A stretch of 64,000 nt of DNA from Kiloniella litopenaei (GTDB lineage: Bacteria; Pseudomonadota; Alphaproteobacteria; Kiloniellales; Kiloniellaceae): NCBI RefSeq assembly GCF_000982415.1, contig NZ_LANI01000024.1:1-64000 (forward strand), read 5' to 3'. The notes beneath the pieces were generated by a model, which saw nothing but the letters and a program-made list of their open reading frames with translations, was not told where the DNA came from and ran no database searches. The stretch's first letter is position 1. Every line of letters begins with the position of its first letter. The position numbers and the translations under genes are program-made. Of this stretch, positions 45,847 through 55,620 are shown one piece after another.

Positions 45847-46122
45847 CTAACAACATTTTGGAAATGATTTATTCAGCTTTTCCTGGCTAGTACTTTTCAA
45901 ATCATAATCTGAATCATCCAGAACGATATAGGCCTTTTTGCTTACATCAGATTTATTTTGATTTAAAACATTATCTTCCACCGTTTCATCATCAAAAACA
46001 GCTCTGTAGGCAGCACCTTCAAGATCATCATACTGCCCTGTGCGCAAAGACCACAAAAAAGCGATAAGCCCCAACAAGCCAAGAAGTAGGGCGATTGGAA
46101 TAAGAAATGTAAGAGCTGTCAT
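45847..46122 (-). CDS. ccoS: cbb3 oxidase assembly protein CcoS
   Basis: A small membrane protein needed to insert cofactors (haem b, CuB) into CcoN. One helix at about 4-24 is followed by the conserved LRTGQYDDLEGAAYRAVFDDE. At 91 residues it has a longer hydrophilic tail than many CcoS proteins. It overlaps the ccoI stop by four bases and closes the ccoGHIS operon. Confidence 0.93.
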   Translation of the reverse strand: MTALTFLIPIALLLGLLGLIAFLWSLRTGQYDDLEGAAYRAVFDDETVEDNVLNQNKSDVSKKAYIVLDDSDYDLKSTSQEKLNKSFPKCC

Positions 46123-48383
46123 TTGCTATGCTCCTTTTCAGAAAGTCTAAGCCGTAAAGCGTTTAGGGTAACAACAACTGATGATCCCGACATCGCCAGG
46201 GATGCAATCAAAGGCGTCACATATCCACTCATGGCAAGAGGAACAGCAATCATATTGTACACGATTGCCAACCCAAAATTTTGAAAAATTAAATCACGCG
46301 CTTTTTTCGCAATCGTGATTGCCTCTATAATTGGTTTCAGCTTATTACCCTGAAAAATAAAATCAGCCGTTGTCTGACTGATATCAGAAGCCGTCGCCGG
46401 AGATGCGGAAACAAAAGCACGCGCCAATGCGGGGGCATCATTCAGACCGTCACCAACCATCAAAACCTTATGTGAATTATCGGATAAACCATCCAAATAT
46501 AAGATTTTATCCTTAGGGTTCGCCTCGGCAGTCCATTTACTGATAGACAGTTGTTCTGCCGCCTGTTTAACCGCTCTTTTTCTATCACCAGAGAGTATTT
46601 CTACAGATTTAAGTGTCTTTTGCGCATAACCCACAGCGCTATGTGCATCATCTTTCAGCTGATCTTCAAAAGTAAAACGAACCTCTTTGCCAGAACTATC
46701 CGTTAGCCAAAGCTCACTTACTGTGTCATTCATCATATCATCGTTATCTGTAATACCGCACCAGCTTCGATTGCCGATACGAACTCTATTTTCATTAAGA
46801 TAACATTCAAGTCCTTGGCCCGGTTCTTCATGTACCTTATCCAACGGTACAACAGGCCTATCCATTGCAGCAACCAAGGCTTTTGACAAAGGGTGCTTGC
46901 TAGACAAGGCAAGCGAGGCTGCTAAGGATAAATCTTCGCTTGAAATACTGTCCTTGTTGGTCAATACAGGTTGTCCCTTTGTTAGGGTACCGGTTTTATC
47001 AAAGACGACAACATCTGCATCTGCCAATCGTTCCAGCCCATCCGCAGCTTTTACCAAAATACCTCTGCGTAATAACAAGCCGCTAGCGACGACCTGAACT
47101 GTTGGTACTGCAAGCCCTAACGCACAGGGGCACGTAATAATCAGCACTGCGATTGCATTCATTAATGCAAAGTGCCATCCGTTATCACCAAGTGCCCACC
47201 ATCCAATAAATGTTAGCGCAGAAAGTATATGCACAACCGGCGCGTAAATCTGAGCGGCTCGATCAGCAAGCCGAACATATTTTGCGCGACCTTGTTCAGC
47301 TGTTTCCATCAATTTTACAATTTCGGAAAGTAGTGTTTGATCGTCCTGTGCCGTTACTTCGACCTCAATAGGCGTGGAAATGTTCAGCGTACCAGCAAAT
47401 ACATCGTTCCCGACGGACACTTTCTGGGGAAGGGATTCACCCGTGATTAAAGAGCTATCAATTTCAGTAGTTCCATTGATCACGGTTCCGTCGACGGGAA
47501 TTTTCTCTCCAACAGCAATGGCAACCTTCATACCTGGTTCAACGGCCTCTACAGGTAATGATGCGTGTGTCCCGTCATCTTTAATGATCGTTGCAGCAAT
47601 AGCCCTAAGCGATAATAGATTCTGGGCTGCAGATTGTGCTTTGCTTCGCATACGGCGATCTAGGTAACGACCAATAAGCAGAAAGAACAGCAACATAACT
47701 GATGCATCAAAATAGGCATGTTGTGCGCTTTGCAGGGTTTCCGCAACGCTCATCCCCACAGCCAAAAGAACAGCAAGGGAAATAGGAACATCCATATTCA
47801 AACTGCGTGTTTTCAAAGCTGCAATTGCTGACCGGAAAAACGGCTGTCCAGAATAGGCAACTGTTGGCAAAGCAATAAGACCTGATATCCAATGCAACAG
47901 ATCACGGGTTGCCGGCCCCATATCATCAGCACCTGACCATACAGCAACAGATAAAAGCATAACATTCGCAGCCGCAAATCCGGCGACACCCATCGCTTTT
48001 AAAAGTACTTTGTCTTCTTTTTCACTCGCATTACTCATAAGTGCGGGATTGTAAGGTGTCGGCGGAAAATCTAAATCGTCAAGCTTCCGAACAATTGCAG
48101 TTGCGGATGTTTTGGTCGCATCCCATAAAACATAAAGCCTTTTGGTTGATAGATTTACCCGTGCTGTTTCAATGCCATCCATTTTGTTGAGGTTTCCCTC
48201 AATCAGGCGGATACAGGAAGGACAATGAATTGTATCAACAATCAAATGAAGCTGTGAAAGTCCTGCATCGTTCTTATAGACATAAGCCGTGGGATCAATA
48301 CTGGCCGACACCTCCTTAGGAGTTTTTATCTCCACAGGTTCTTCATGATTTTGATTTTTGAGATCAGAACAACACTTTGACAT
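46119..48383 (-). CDS. ccoI: Copper-exporting P-type ATPase CcoI (FixI)
   Basis: A 754-residue P1B-type ATPase that moves copper to the periplasmic side for cbb3 oxidase assembly. It has an N-terminal Cys-rich tip, a heavy-metal domain with HCPSC (Cys54/Cys57), eight helices with the TCPCALGLA metal motif, the phosphorylation site DKTGTLTKG and the MVGDGLNDAPAL hinge. It lies between ccoH and ccoS, with a four-base overlap to ccoS. Confidence 0.96.
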   Translation of the reverse strand: MSKCCSDLKNQNHEEPVEIKTPKEVSASIDPTAYVYKNDAGLSQLHLIVDTIHCPSCIRLIEGNLNKMDGIETARVNLSTKRLYVLWDATKTSATAIVRKLDDLDFPPTPYNPALMSNASEKEDKVLLKAMGVAGFAAANVMLLSVAVWSGADDMGPATRDLLHWISGLIALPTVAYSGQPFFRSAIAALKTRSLNMDVPISLAVLLAVGMSVAETLQSAQHAYFDASVMLLFFLLIGRYLDRRMRSKAQSAAQNLLSLRAIAATIIKDDGTHASLPVEAVEPGMKVAIAVGEKIPVDGTVINGTTEIDSSLITGESLPQKVSVGNDVFAGTLNISTPIEVEVTAQDDQTLLSEIVKLMETAEQGRAKYVRLADRAAQIYAPVVHILSALTFIGWWALGDNGWHFALMNAIAVLIITCPCALGLAVPTVQVVASGLLLRRGILVKAADGLERLADADVVVFDKTGTLTKGQPVLTNKDSISSEDLSLAASLALSSKHPLSKALVAAMDRPVVPLDKVHEEPGQGLECYLNENRVRIGNRSWCGITDNDDMMNDTVSELWLTDSSGKEVRFTFEDQLKDDAHSAVGYAQKTLKSVEILSGDRKRAVKQAAEQLSISKWTAEANPKDKILYLDGLSDNSHKVLMVGDGLNDAPALARAFVSASPATASDISQTTADFIFQGNKLKPIIEAITIAKKARDLIFQNFGLAIVYNMIAVPLAMSGYVTPLIASLAMSGSSVVVTLNALRLRLSEKEHSK

Positions 48384-48390
48384 GATTAAG

Positions 48391-48921
48391 TTACTTTACA
48401 AAAAAACGCTTTTCTAACTGAAAAGGAGTTCCATCTGGAGCAGTTGCAGAAAGACTGACATGCCATTGCCCTTTGAGGGGAAGATCGACAACCGCCCCGT
48501 ATTGGCCATAACTGCTTTCAGCCAGAACAAGTGTCTGATCGTATCCTTGAAGGGTGGGTCTGCCAATTTTTACCGTCACATCAAAACCTGACAAATACTG
48601 GTTGTTTTGGTCTTGTAATGTAAAAGAAACAAGCTTTTGCGTACCTTGTGGCAAAAGTTCCAGAGAGCTTTGCCAATTTAACTCTCTCTGTAACTTGGCG
48701 GCCTCAATCGTTTGATTATAATTCAGACCGTCAACATAGGCATTTTCCTTGGATAGTCCGGTCCATGTATTTGTCGCAAAATAAACAAATGCCATATTCA
48801 TCCCGATGATAACGCCAAAAAAGGACAAGATAGAAACCAGGAAATGTTTTCCAGTAAATTTCTTCTCTGTTTGCGGGGCAGGGGCCTTATTCATTACAGA
48901 TACGCTTTCTACAATACTCAT
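48391..48921 (-). CDS. ccoH: CcoH / FixH-family protein
   Basis: A 176-residue membrane protein with one helix at about 26-48 (FLVSILSFFGVIIGMNMAFV) and a periplasmic FixH domain (YVDGLNYNQTIEAA, VVDLPLKGQWHVSLSATAPDG). It helps the late assembly and stability of the cbb3 oxidase. Its start overlaps the ccoG stop by four bases and ccoI begins eight bases after its stop. Confidence 0.93.
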   Translation of the reverse strand: MSIVESVSVMNKAPAPQTEKKFTGKHFLVSILSFFGVIIGMNMAFVYFATNTWTGLSKENAYVDGLNYNQTIEAAKLQRELNWQSSLELLPQGTQKLVSFTLQDQNNQYLSGFDVTVKIGRPTLQGYDQTLVLAESSYGQYGAVVDLPLKGQWHVSLSATAPDGTPFQLEKRFFVK

Positions 48922-50393
48922 TTGTTCGGACCTATAAACACATTATCATTTGAAACACTATAACCCGTCTCTTTATTAGTAACAGTGATGGTGATGGGTT
49001 CTGATGATGTTTTCAGTTCTTGGGCGTCAACGGATAGAAAGAGATGCACACTTCTAAGGTTGTCTGATTTAACGTCAACAATCGGGGCCGGACCAACATT
49101 TTCAATGTCGTTTATTTTAATCTCGTTAAAATTAAGACCTGTAACAGTCACCAGGAACTGTTGCGGCGCACGCTCTTTGTTTAGGATTTTAACGGTATAA
49201 CCATTACGAATACTGCCGTCAGATAACTTCACAAACAGTGGATTACGATCACGCAAGACGTTGAGATCCAGAGGAGATCGACTGGCAAGCAGATAGACCA
49301 TAAAGGCACAAACCGCAAAAATTGCTACTGCATAAAGAATTGTTCTCATACGCAAGAGGCTAAACTTTTGTGGTACCCCTTTTAGTCTTCGGGCCATATT
49401 GGCATCGGTATCATAGCCGATCAAACCACGAGGTGTGCCCATCTTGTCCATAATGCCGTCACAGGCATCAATACAAAGCGCACAGTTAATACATTCCAGT
49501 TGAGCGCCATCACGGATATCAATACCCATCGGACAAACGACAACGCATTGCTTACAATCGATACAATCTCCAAAAGCCTTGTCGTCTTGTGTTTTTTTAG
49601 CGCGGCCTCTTGGTTCGCCTCGATCTTTTCGATAGGTAACCTGAAGGGAATCTTCATCCATCATTGCGGCCTGAATGCGCGGCCATGGACACATATAGAT
49701 ACAGACCTGTTCCCGTGATAACCCGCCAAGTGTATAGGTTGTAAAGGTCAACAACGCGACAAAGGTATAGGCCATCATATCGGCTTGTAGCGTAAAGAGT
49801 TCGACCAAAAGGGTTGGCGCATCAGCAAAGTAGAAAACCCATGCACCACCAGTTGCCATACCAATGATCAACCAGATGGTATGTTTAAGAGTGTACTTCC
49901 ATACCTTTTCAAAATTCCACTTGTGACGGTGTAACTTTATGCGGGCATTACGATCACCCTCGACCCAACGTTCAACAGCGATAAACAAATCGGTCCAAAC
50001 GGTTTGTGGACAGGCATAACCACACCAAACACGTCCGAAAAGACTGGTGAAGAAGAAGAGCACGAGGCCAGCAACTATAAGAATACCAGTAATGTAGTAA
50101 ACTTCCTGAGGCCAGAGTTCGATAAAAAAGAAATAAAACCGATTGCCCGGAAAATCGATTAAAACGGCTTGATCCGGGGCACCGGGACCACGATCCCAGC
50201 GAATAAAAGGAACTAAATAATAGATAGAGAGCGTGATAATCATAATCAGCCATTTTAAACGGCGGAATTGACCAACTGCCCGTTTGGGAAATATAGGTTC
50301 ACGTTTTTTATAAAGAGGACGGTTCTCTTTTTTGTTAACGGCCTCCACCTCAACAGTGGCTTCCTTAACGATCTGTTCCAGCTTGGTGCTCAT
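48918..50393 (-). CDS. ccoG: cbb3 oxidase accessory protein CcoG (FixG/RdxA)
   Basis: A 491-residue membrane protein with about five helices and two ferredoxin-type 4Fe-4S clusters (CIDCKQCVVVCPMG and CINCALCIDACDG, roughly 265-315), plus the FGRVWCGYACPQTVW and CIYMCPWPR cysteine motifs. CcoG reduces Cu(II) so that copper can be loaded into the oxidase. The C-terminal 130 residues form an Ig-like periplasmic domain. It is separated from ccoP by about 87 bases and heads the ccoGHIS operon. Confidence 0.95.
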   Translation of the reverse strand: MSTKLEQIVKEATVEVEAVNKKENRPLYKKREPIFPKRAVGQFRRLKWLIMIITLSIYYLVPFIRWDRGPGAPDQAVLIDFPGNRFYFFFIELWPQEVYYITGILIVAGLVLFFFTSLFGRVWCGYACPQTVWTDLFIAVERWVEGDRNARIKLHRHKWNFEKVWKYTLKHTIWLIIGMATGGAWVFYFADAPTLLVELFTLQADMMAYTFVALLTFTTYTLGGLSREQVCIYMCPWPRIQAAMMDEDSLQVTYRKDRGEPRGRAKKTQDDKAFGDCIDCKQCVVVCPMGIDIRDGAQLECINCALCIDACDGIMDKMGTPRGLIGYDTDANMARRLKGVPQKFSLLRMRTILYAVAIFAVCAFMVYLLASRSPLDLNVLRDRNPLFVKLSDGSIRNGYTVKILNKERAPQQFLVTVTGLNFNEIKINDIENVGPAPIVDVKSDNLRSVHLFLSVDAQELKTSSEPITITVTNKETGYSVSNDNVFIGPNK

Positions 50394-50480
50394 CTCTACA
50401 GACGTTCTTTTCTGACGTTAAGTTGTTTTTTTATGATACGGGAGAGACAAAGCCCTCCCGTACCTCATCAGGCCTTCGTA

Positions 50481-51350
50481 TTATTCACCACCACCAAGGG
50501 AGTGAACATAAATGCTCAAGGCTTTAATCGTCACAGGATCCAAACGGGCTTCCCATGTCGGCATGACACCCTTTCGTCCATAAGCGATAGACTGAACAAC
50601 AGTTTCTTTATCACCGCCAAAGAGCCACAGCTTATCTGACAGATTAGGTGCACCCATTTCACGATTACCAACGCCGCCTGGGTTGTGACAGGCGACACAG
50701 TTATCTTCAAAGATTGGTGCTCCACGTTGAGCAGCTTCACTGTCAGTAGATGTGCCAGATAAAGACAAGACATATTCCGCAACATCAGATATTTCCTGTT
50801 TTTCCAGGATTTCATTTGTAAGAAATGCTGTCATATCATTAAATCTGGTTTCATCATGCGTGGAACGAATACCATAGTTAATGGTATAGTGGATGTCTTC
50901 GAGTGATCCGCCCCATAACCAATGGTCATCATTCAGGTTCGGGTAACCCTTGGCACCCTGAGCACCACTACCGTGACACCCGGCACAGTTATCGCCAAAA
51001 GCGGCCTGACCAGCAGCAAGAGCATACTGATTAAGGTTCGGATCTTTTGCGATATCCTCCAAACTGGATGCCACAATTTTTGCTTCGATATCTGCACGTC
51101 CAGCTTTCACTTCGGCCAGTTCGTTCATAACCGTTTGGCGTTGAGAATAACCCAACATTCCTTTGGTATAATCACTTATGCCCGGCCATGCTGGCATCGC
51201 AATCCAGTACCCAATGGACCAGATTACAGATGCGTACAGCACCCATAGCCACCAACGCGGAAGGGGGTTGTTCAGTTCTTCAATGCCATCCCACTCATGA
51301 CCAGTGGTATCGACACCAGAGATCTCGTCTTTTCTTGGATTTCCTGCCAT
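50481..51350 (-). CDS. ccoP: cbb3-type cytochrome c oxidase subunit III (dihaem c)
   Basis: This subunit takes electrons from soluble c-type carriers to the oxidase. The 289-residue protein has a CcoP N-terminal domain with one or two helices (PLPRWWLWVLYASVIWSIGYW at about 29-50) and two cytochrome c domains with haem sites C122AGCH and C218VACH. It is two bases from ccoQ and is the last structural gene. Confidence 0.97.
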   Translation of the reverse strand: MAGNPRKDEISGVDTTGHEWDGIEELNNPLPRWWLWVLYASVIWSIGYWIAMPAWPGISDYTKGMLGYSQRQTVMNELAEVKAGRADIEAKIVASSLEDIAKDPNLNQYALAAGQAAFGDNCAGCHGSGAQGAKGYPNLNDDHWLWGGSLEDIHYTINYGIRSTHDETRFNDMTAFLTNEILEKQEISDVAEYVLSLSGTSTDSEAAQRGAPIFEDNCVACHNPGGVGNREMGAPNLSDKLWLFGGDKETVVQSIAYGRKGVMPTWEARLDPVTIKALSIYVHSLGGGE

Positions 51351-51352
51351 GA

Positions 51353-51502
51353 CTAGTCATCCTCTAATGGAATTTGAGCGGCGTGATCAAATTTGCTTTT
51401 GTTTTTGGGCCAGAGCGCGTAAGCCACACCGCCCAAAAACATCACAACCAGATACACAAGCCCCCAAGTTTGCGAAAAAGTAGAAATGTCGTTGTATTCC
51501 AT
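51353..51502 (-). CDS. ccoQ: cbb3-type oxidase subunit CcoQ
   Basis: A 49-residue single-helix protein (YNDISTFSQTWGLVYLVVMFLGG...) that stabilises the oxidase, particularly CcoP association. The true start is the ATG at 51502 with AAGGAG seven bases upstream; the longer open frame to 51586 overlaps ccoO and would put a hydrophilic extension before the helix. Confidence 0.92.
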   Translation of the reverse strand: MEYNDISTFSQTWGLVYLVVMFLGGVAYALWPKNKSKFDHAAQIPLEDD

Positions 51503-51512
51503 AACTATCTCC

Positions 51513-52238
51513 TTATCGCAGTTCCGGACCTTCAGCCTTGTAGGCTGAGAAATCCACGAGGGTGCCAAGCATTTGCAGGTAGGCAATCAAAGCATCCATC
51601 TCTGTAATAACTTTGGCATTATCATCGAAGTTACGAACCTGCGCTTTGGGGTAACGTGCAAGCAGTCCATCTGTATCACCGTCCGGATCAACCTGGGCAC
51701 GCAAGTCCTCTTCAGCCAACTCGATCATCTCATCGGTATAGGGAACGCCAACCATGCGGTTTGCTTCCAAGTGCTCTTTGATATCGTTAAACCGAAGCGG
51801 AGCATCAAGAAGGAAAGGATAACCCGGCATTACTGACTCAGGAACAATTCCACGCGGGTTAACCAAGTGCTCTTTGTGCCATTCATCAGAATATTTCCCT
51901 CCAACGCGGGCTAAATCAGGACCTGTACGCTTGGACCCCCATTGGAAAGGGTGATCGTACATTGATTCAGCAGCAAGAGAGTAGGGACCATAACGCTCTA
52001 CCTCATCACGTAAAGAACGGATCATTTGTGAATGGCAGTTATAGCAACCTTCACGGATGTAAATATTACGTCCGGCCAATTCCAGCGGAGAATAAGGACG
52101 CATGCCTTTTACTTTCTCGATTGTACTTTCAAGAAAGAAAAGTGGCGCAATTTCAATAAGACCTCCGATTGAGACAACAATCAGAATCCCGATCAGTAGT
52201 ACGATTGAGTTTTTCTCAAATACGTCATGTTTAATCAT
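51513..52238 (-). CDS. ccoO: cbb3-type cytochrome c oxidase subunit II (monohaem c)
   Basis: A 241-residue membrane-anchored cytochrome c with one helix at about 12-33 and one haem site, C65YNCH, followed by [19 protein letters not shown] Met ligand is likely in the VMPGYPFLL segment. It passes electrons from CcoP to the CcoN active site. AGGAGG lies nine bases before the ATG. ccoN ends 15 bases upstream. Confidence 0.97.
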   Translation of the reverse strand: MIKHDVFEKNSIVLLIGILIVVSIGGLIEIAPLFFLESTIEKVKGMRPYSPLELAGRNIYIREGCYNCHSQMIRSLRDEVERYGPYSLAAESMYDHPFQWGSKRTGPDLARVGGKYSDEWHKEHLVNPRGIVPESVMPGYPFLLDAPLRFNDIKEHLEANRMVGVPYTDEMIELAEEDLRAQVDPDGDTDGLLARYPKAQVRNFDDNAKVITEMDALIAYLQMLGTLVDFSAYKAEGPELR

Positions 52239-52253
52239 GATCTTAAAACCTCC

Positions 52254-53924
52254 TTATTCTGCAGCTACTGGGCTTGGAACAGCTTCGGGAGCGAGTGAAC
52301 GGCTTTCCGTTCTTACGTCTCCACGGGCTGTCCGCCATAGGTTATAAGCCATGATCAGAGAACCGATCACAAAGAAGGCCCCACCGATTGCACGGATCCA
52401 ATAGAAAGGATTCATCGCTTCGACGGTTTCCACGAAAGAGTATTCCAGGAAGCCAAGATCATCATAGGCACGCCACATCAGACCCTGTAGAATACCGGAT
52501 ACCCACATGGATGTGATGTAAAGCAGAATACCAAAAGTAGAGATCCAAAAATGATAATTCACAAGCTTTAGAGAATAGAGCTGCGTTCTGTTCCAAAGCC
52601 ATGGCACCAGACAGTAAAGAGCGCCAAAACTAACATAAGCAACCCATCCCAACGCACCGGAATGAACGTGTCCAACTGTCCAGTCAGTATAATGACTTAG
52701 AGAGTTCACAGCCTTAATCGACATAACTGGTCCCTCAAAGGTACTCATGCCATAGAAGGCAATGGATACAACCAGCATACGCAATACAGGATCGGTCCGC
52801 AGCTTATCCCAGGCACCGGACAAGGTCATCAGTCCGTTGATCATGCCCCCCCAGGATGGCATCCAGAGCATAATTGAAAAGGTCATTCCCAGTGTTTGTG
52901 CCCAATCAGGCAGCGCAGTGTAATGAAGGTGGTGAGGTCCAGCCCAGATATACATAAAGATCAAGGACCAGAAGTGAACGATTGAAAGACGATAGGAATA
53001 AACCGGACGGTTTGCTCGTTTGGGAACAAAATAGTACATAATCGCCAGGAAGCCCGCAGTCAGGAAGAAACCAACCGCATTATGCCCATACCACCATTGT
53101 GTCAGGGCATCTTGAACACCAGCAAACAGGATATAGCTTTTTGAGCTTGTCCATGAAACCGGAACGGTCAGGTTATTGACAATGTGCAGCAAAGCAATCG
53201 TGACAATAAAAGCTAAATAGAACCAGTTGGCCACATAGATATGTGGTTCGCGGCGTTTCCAAAGGGTTCCCAGGAACACGAGCAGATAAACAACCCAGAC
53301 AATCGTCAACCAAATATCAGTATACCATTCTGGTTCGGCATATTCTTTACCCTGTGTTGCACCCATCAGGTAGCCGGTCGCGGCAACAACAATGAAAAGC
53401 TGATACCCCCAGAAGACAAACCATGAAGAGAAAACACCAGGCAAGCGGGCTTTACAGGTTCGCTGTACGACATAAAAAGATGTTGCCAAAAGAACGTTAC
53501 CACCAAAAGCAAAAATTACGGCTGATGTATGAAGAGGGCGCAACCGACCAAAGTTGAAATAGGATGTATCAAAGTTCAAATCTGGATACGCCAATTGAAA
53601 GGCAATTGTATCACCAGCTACAAAACCAGCTATTCCCCAAAAGACCGAGGCGATAACCCCGGCTTTAATAACCTTTAGATCATATTCGATCGGAGCATCT
53701 GCTGGTTGAGTTGCAAGGCTTTCTGAATTATCAAAATAAGCCTTAATTATGCCAAAAATCCCTAGTAAGAATGCACCTGCAAAGATATATGCATGCACAG
53801 ACATTACCGGATCTTCGGTTCGCGCGGCTGTTAGTGTGGCATAAAACGTACCAATCACCAGTGCCGCAGCTATTACCCATCCGTCGAGGGGCATTTTCGC
53901 TTTTGCGGTAGTTTCCCGAGTCAT
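52254..53924 (-). CDS. ccoN: cbb3-type cytochrome c oxidase subunit I (catalytic)
   Basis: The 556-residue catalytic subunit of the high-affinity proton-pumping oxidase, with about fourteen helices. It carries the haem and CuB histidines, for example in [48 protein letters not shown] and [14 protein letters not shown]. It heads the ccoNOQP operon, preceded by an FNR box 97 bases upstream, so it should be made under low oxygen. Confidence 0.98.
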   Translation of the reverse strand: MTRETTAKAKMPLDGWVIAAALVIGTFYATLTAARTEDPVMSVHAYIFAGAFLLGIFGIIKAYFDNSESLATQPADAPIEYDLKVIKAGVIASVFWGIAGFVAGDTIAFQLAYPDLNFDTSYFNFGRLRPLHTSAVIFAFGGNVLLATSFYVVQRTCKARLPGVFSSWFVFWGYQLFIVVAATGYLMGATQGKEYAEPEWYTDIWLTIVWVVYLLVFLGTLWKRREPHIYVANWFYLAFIVTIALLHIVNNLTVPVSWTSSKSYILFAGVQDALTQWWYGHNAVGFFLTAGFLAIMYYFVPKRANRPVYSYRLSIVHFWSLIFMYIWAGPHHLHYTALPDWAQTLGMTFSIMLWMPSWGGMINGLMTLSGAWDKLRTDPVLRMLVVSIAFYGMSTFEGPVMSIKAVNSLSHYTDWTVGHVHSGALGWVAYVSFGALYCLVPWLWNRTQLYSLKLVNYHFWISTFGILLYITSMWVSGILQGLMWRAYDDLGFLEYSFVETVEAMNPFYWIRAIGGAFFVIGSLIMAYNLWRTARGDVRTESRSLAPEAVPSPVAAE

Positions 53925-54020
53925 TCCTGAAGTCGCCTTTTATCATAAAAAACGTGATAACACCGTAAGATAGAACACCTTACGGCACCCCGTAACCTAC
54001 CAATCAAGTACAAAAGAGCA

Positions 54021-54034
54021 TTGATCTAGGTCAA
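54021..54034. promoter_or_regulatory. FNR/FixK box upstream of ccoN
   Basis: TTGATCTAGGTCAA matches the FNR/FixK consensus TTGAT-N4-ATCAA with one mismatch. It lies 97 bases before the ccoN start codon, a usual place for activation. The fnr gene about 0.7 kb away is the natural candidate to bind it. Confidence 0.85.
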
Positions 54035-54087
54035 TGGTACGGGATGACGCACCCTCAAAGAACAAAACGTAAACTTTGTTTTACGGC

Positions 54088-54588
54088 TTAGTGTTGTGTG
54101 ATTGAATTTTGGTTTATTTTTTTACAAAGCCTGACTGCGTCACAAACATACCCTTTATTGATTAGCTGGTTCGGTATGGACTTAGTATAACCATTTTCAG
54201 GAATAATTGTATTCCTAATATCAATTGTTAGGTGTATCGCTTGGCACTCGCGTTCCACTGCTTGACTTTCTAACCATTCCAACAGCGTTTCAGAAATATC
54301 ATTGCGTCCTAATATATCCGCAGTTACATAGTTTGTTACATCCATAACCACTTGATGTGTAACATCTTCTACAACCTTGTAACAAAGGACGCCCATGTAA
54401 TATCCCGCGGTATTTTTAACCGTAATGATACCACATTCCCTACTATCCCTGCCGGTGAAACTATGCACATAATCCATCCATTGATCAGTTGTAATATCAC
54501 TTTTCAATGTTTGAATTAACGGCAATACTTGAACAGTGTTAGATTGGTTTAATGGTTTGATGGCAAATTGCACGGCTTTACGATCCAC
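54088..54588 (-). CDS. GNAT-like protein next to fnr and ccoN
   Basis: A 166-residue protein whose pattern looks like the GNAT acetyltransferase fold: a first strand (QFAIKPLNQSNTVQVLPLIQTL), a beta-hairpin around GIITVKNTAGYYMGVLCYKV and then VMDVTNYVTADILGRNDISETLLEWLESQA. The usual Q/RxxGxG/A acetyl-CoA loop is not seen at its normal place, so activity is doubtful. It is divergent from fnr across an FNR box, and ccoN lies downstream in the same direction. An AT-rich hairpin (54068-54085) may end its transcript. Confidence 0.6.
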   Translation of the reverse strand: MDRKAVQFAIKPLNQSNTVQVLPLIQTLKSDITTDQWMDYVHSFTGRDSRECGIITVKNTAGYYMGVLCYKVVEDVTHQVVMDVTNYVTADILGRNDISETLLEWLESQAVERECQAIHLTIDIRNTIIPENGYTKSIPNQLINKGYVCDAVRLCKKINQNSITQH

Positions 54589-54635
54589 ATATGACTTTGT
54601 TAAGGTTATTGAAGTCTCCTCGGAAAAATAAGTCT

Positions 54636-54649
54636 TTGATGTAGGTCAA
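54636..54649. promoter_or_regulatory. FNR/FixK box between the GNAT-like gene and fnr
   Basis: TTGATGTAGGTCAA matches TTGAT-N4-ATCAA with one mismatch. It is 48 bases from the GNAT-like start codon and 108 from the fnr start, so it can serve either or both, including self-control of fnr. Confidence 0.8.
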
Positions 54650-54756
54650 TATGACGCATAGAAATAATAAGCTGAATTAAATTGTTACGTGTCTCTTTGG
54701 CATTCTTATAGTAAGCTCAATATATTACATAAAAAATTGTCAGGAATAATAAACGA

Positions 54757-55497
54757 ATGAGAAGTGGTTCACACTTTGCCCAGACGGTTTCTTCCAGCCC
54801 TTTGGTGAACTCACCCTGTGAAAAGTGCAATGTTGCAGGAATGAGCTTATGTCATGCTCTTTCCTGTGATGATTTGAAAAAATTATCGTCTATTTCAACG
54901 GGGATAGAAGTCGGTAAAGGAGTCACAATCATCAATGAAATGGACCCAGCAGATTTTTTGTTTAATGTGACTGGTGGTTCCATCAAACTTTACAAACTGC
55001 TTCCCGATGGGCGACGTCAAATAACCGGCTTTCTTTTTCCCGGTGACTTCCTTGGCATTGCCATGAACGATTGTTATGCCTATTCAGCAGAGGCCCTTGA
55101 AGATTGTAAACTTTGTAGATTTCCACGTGCCAAACTTGAAGAGTTATTAAAAGAAATTCCAGACTTGGAAAATCGTCTGCTCAATATGCTTTCTAACGAA
55201 CTGGTTCTGGCTCAGGATCAAATGTTGCTGCTTGGCCGCAAAACAGCCATAGAAAAAGTTAGTAGCTTTCTTCTATCGCTTTCCAAACGTACAAAAGCAA
55301 AAACTGGATCTGGAAATGTTATATCCTTACCAATGGGACGTTCTGACATTGGTGATTATTTAGGACTAACAACTGAAACGGTTAGTCGAACGCTAACCAA
55401 CCTTAAGAAAAAAGGTATTGTTTCCATTCCGACGAATGGTCAGTTGGAAATCAATGACCTTGAAGAGCTTACAGATCTGGCTGAAGGGATGGATTAA
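54757..55497 (+). CDS. fnr: FNR-type oxygen-responsive regulator (FnrN/FnrL)
   Basis: A 246-residue Crp/Fnr protein. The N-terminal cysteines Cys21, Cys24 and Cys32 follow the C-x2-C-x7-C pattern of alphaproteobacterial FnrN/FnrL, with a fourth ligand probably at Cys106 (or Cys117/120), so it should bind an oxygen-sensitive 4Fe-4S cluster. A cyclic-nucleotide-binding barrel (about 45-140) precedes a dimer helix and the helix-turn-helix GLTTETVSRTLTNLKKKG, whose E-SR contacts recognise TTGAT-N4-ATCAA. Two such boxes lie within 750 bases, in front of itself and of ccoN. Confidence 0.93.
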   Translation: MRSGSHFAQTVSSSPLVNSPCEKCNVAGMSLCHALSCDDLKKLSSISTGIEVGKGVTIINEMDPADFLFNVTGGSIKLYKLLPDGRRQITGFLFPGDFLGIAMNDCYAYSAEALEDCKLCRFPRAKLEELLKEIPDLENRLLNMLSNELVLAQDQMLLLGRKTAIEKVSSFLLSLSKRTKAKTGSGNVISLPMGRSDIGDYLGLTTETVSRTLTNLKKKGIVSIPTNGQLEINDLEELTDLAEGMD

Positions 55498-55620
55498 TTA
55501 CGTTTGAATCCAAGCAATATTATTTATTGATTTGGCATTCAAAAAGATTAATTCCCTCAGGTTTATTTTAACTACCATCCTGTGTTATTCCTGTAGTTAT
55601 ATGTAAATAATGATTTTAGT

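Noticed and set aside
51503-51586. Longer N-terminus for CcoQ
   Set aside because: It would overlap ccoO and add a hydrophilic segment; the AAGGAG site before 51502 settles the start.
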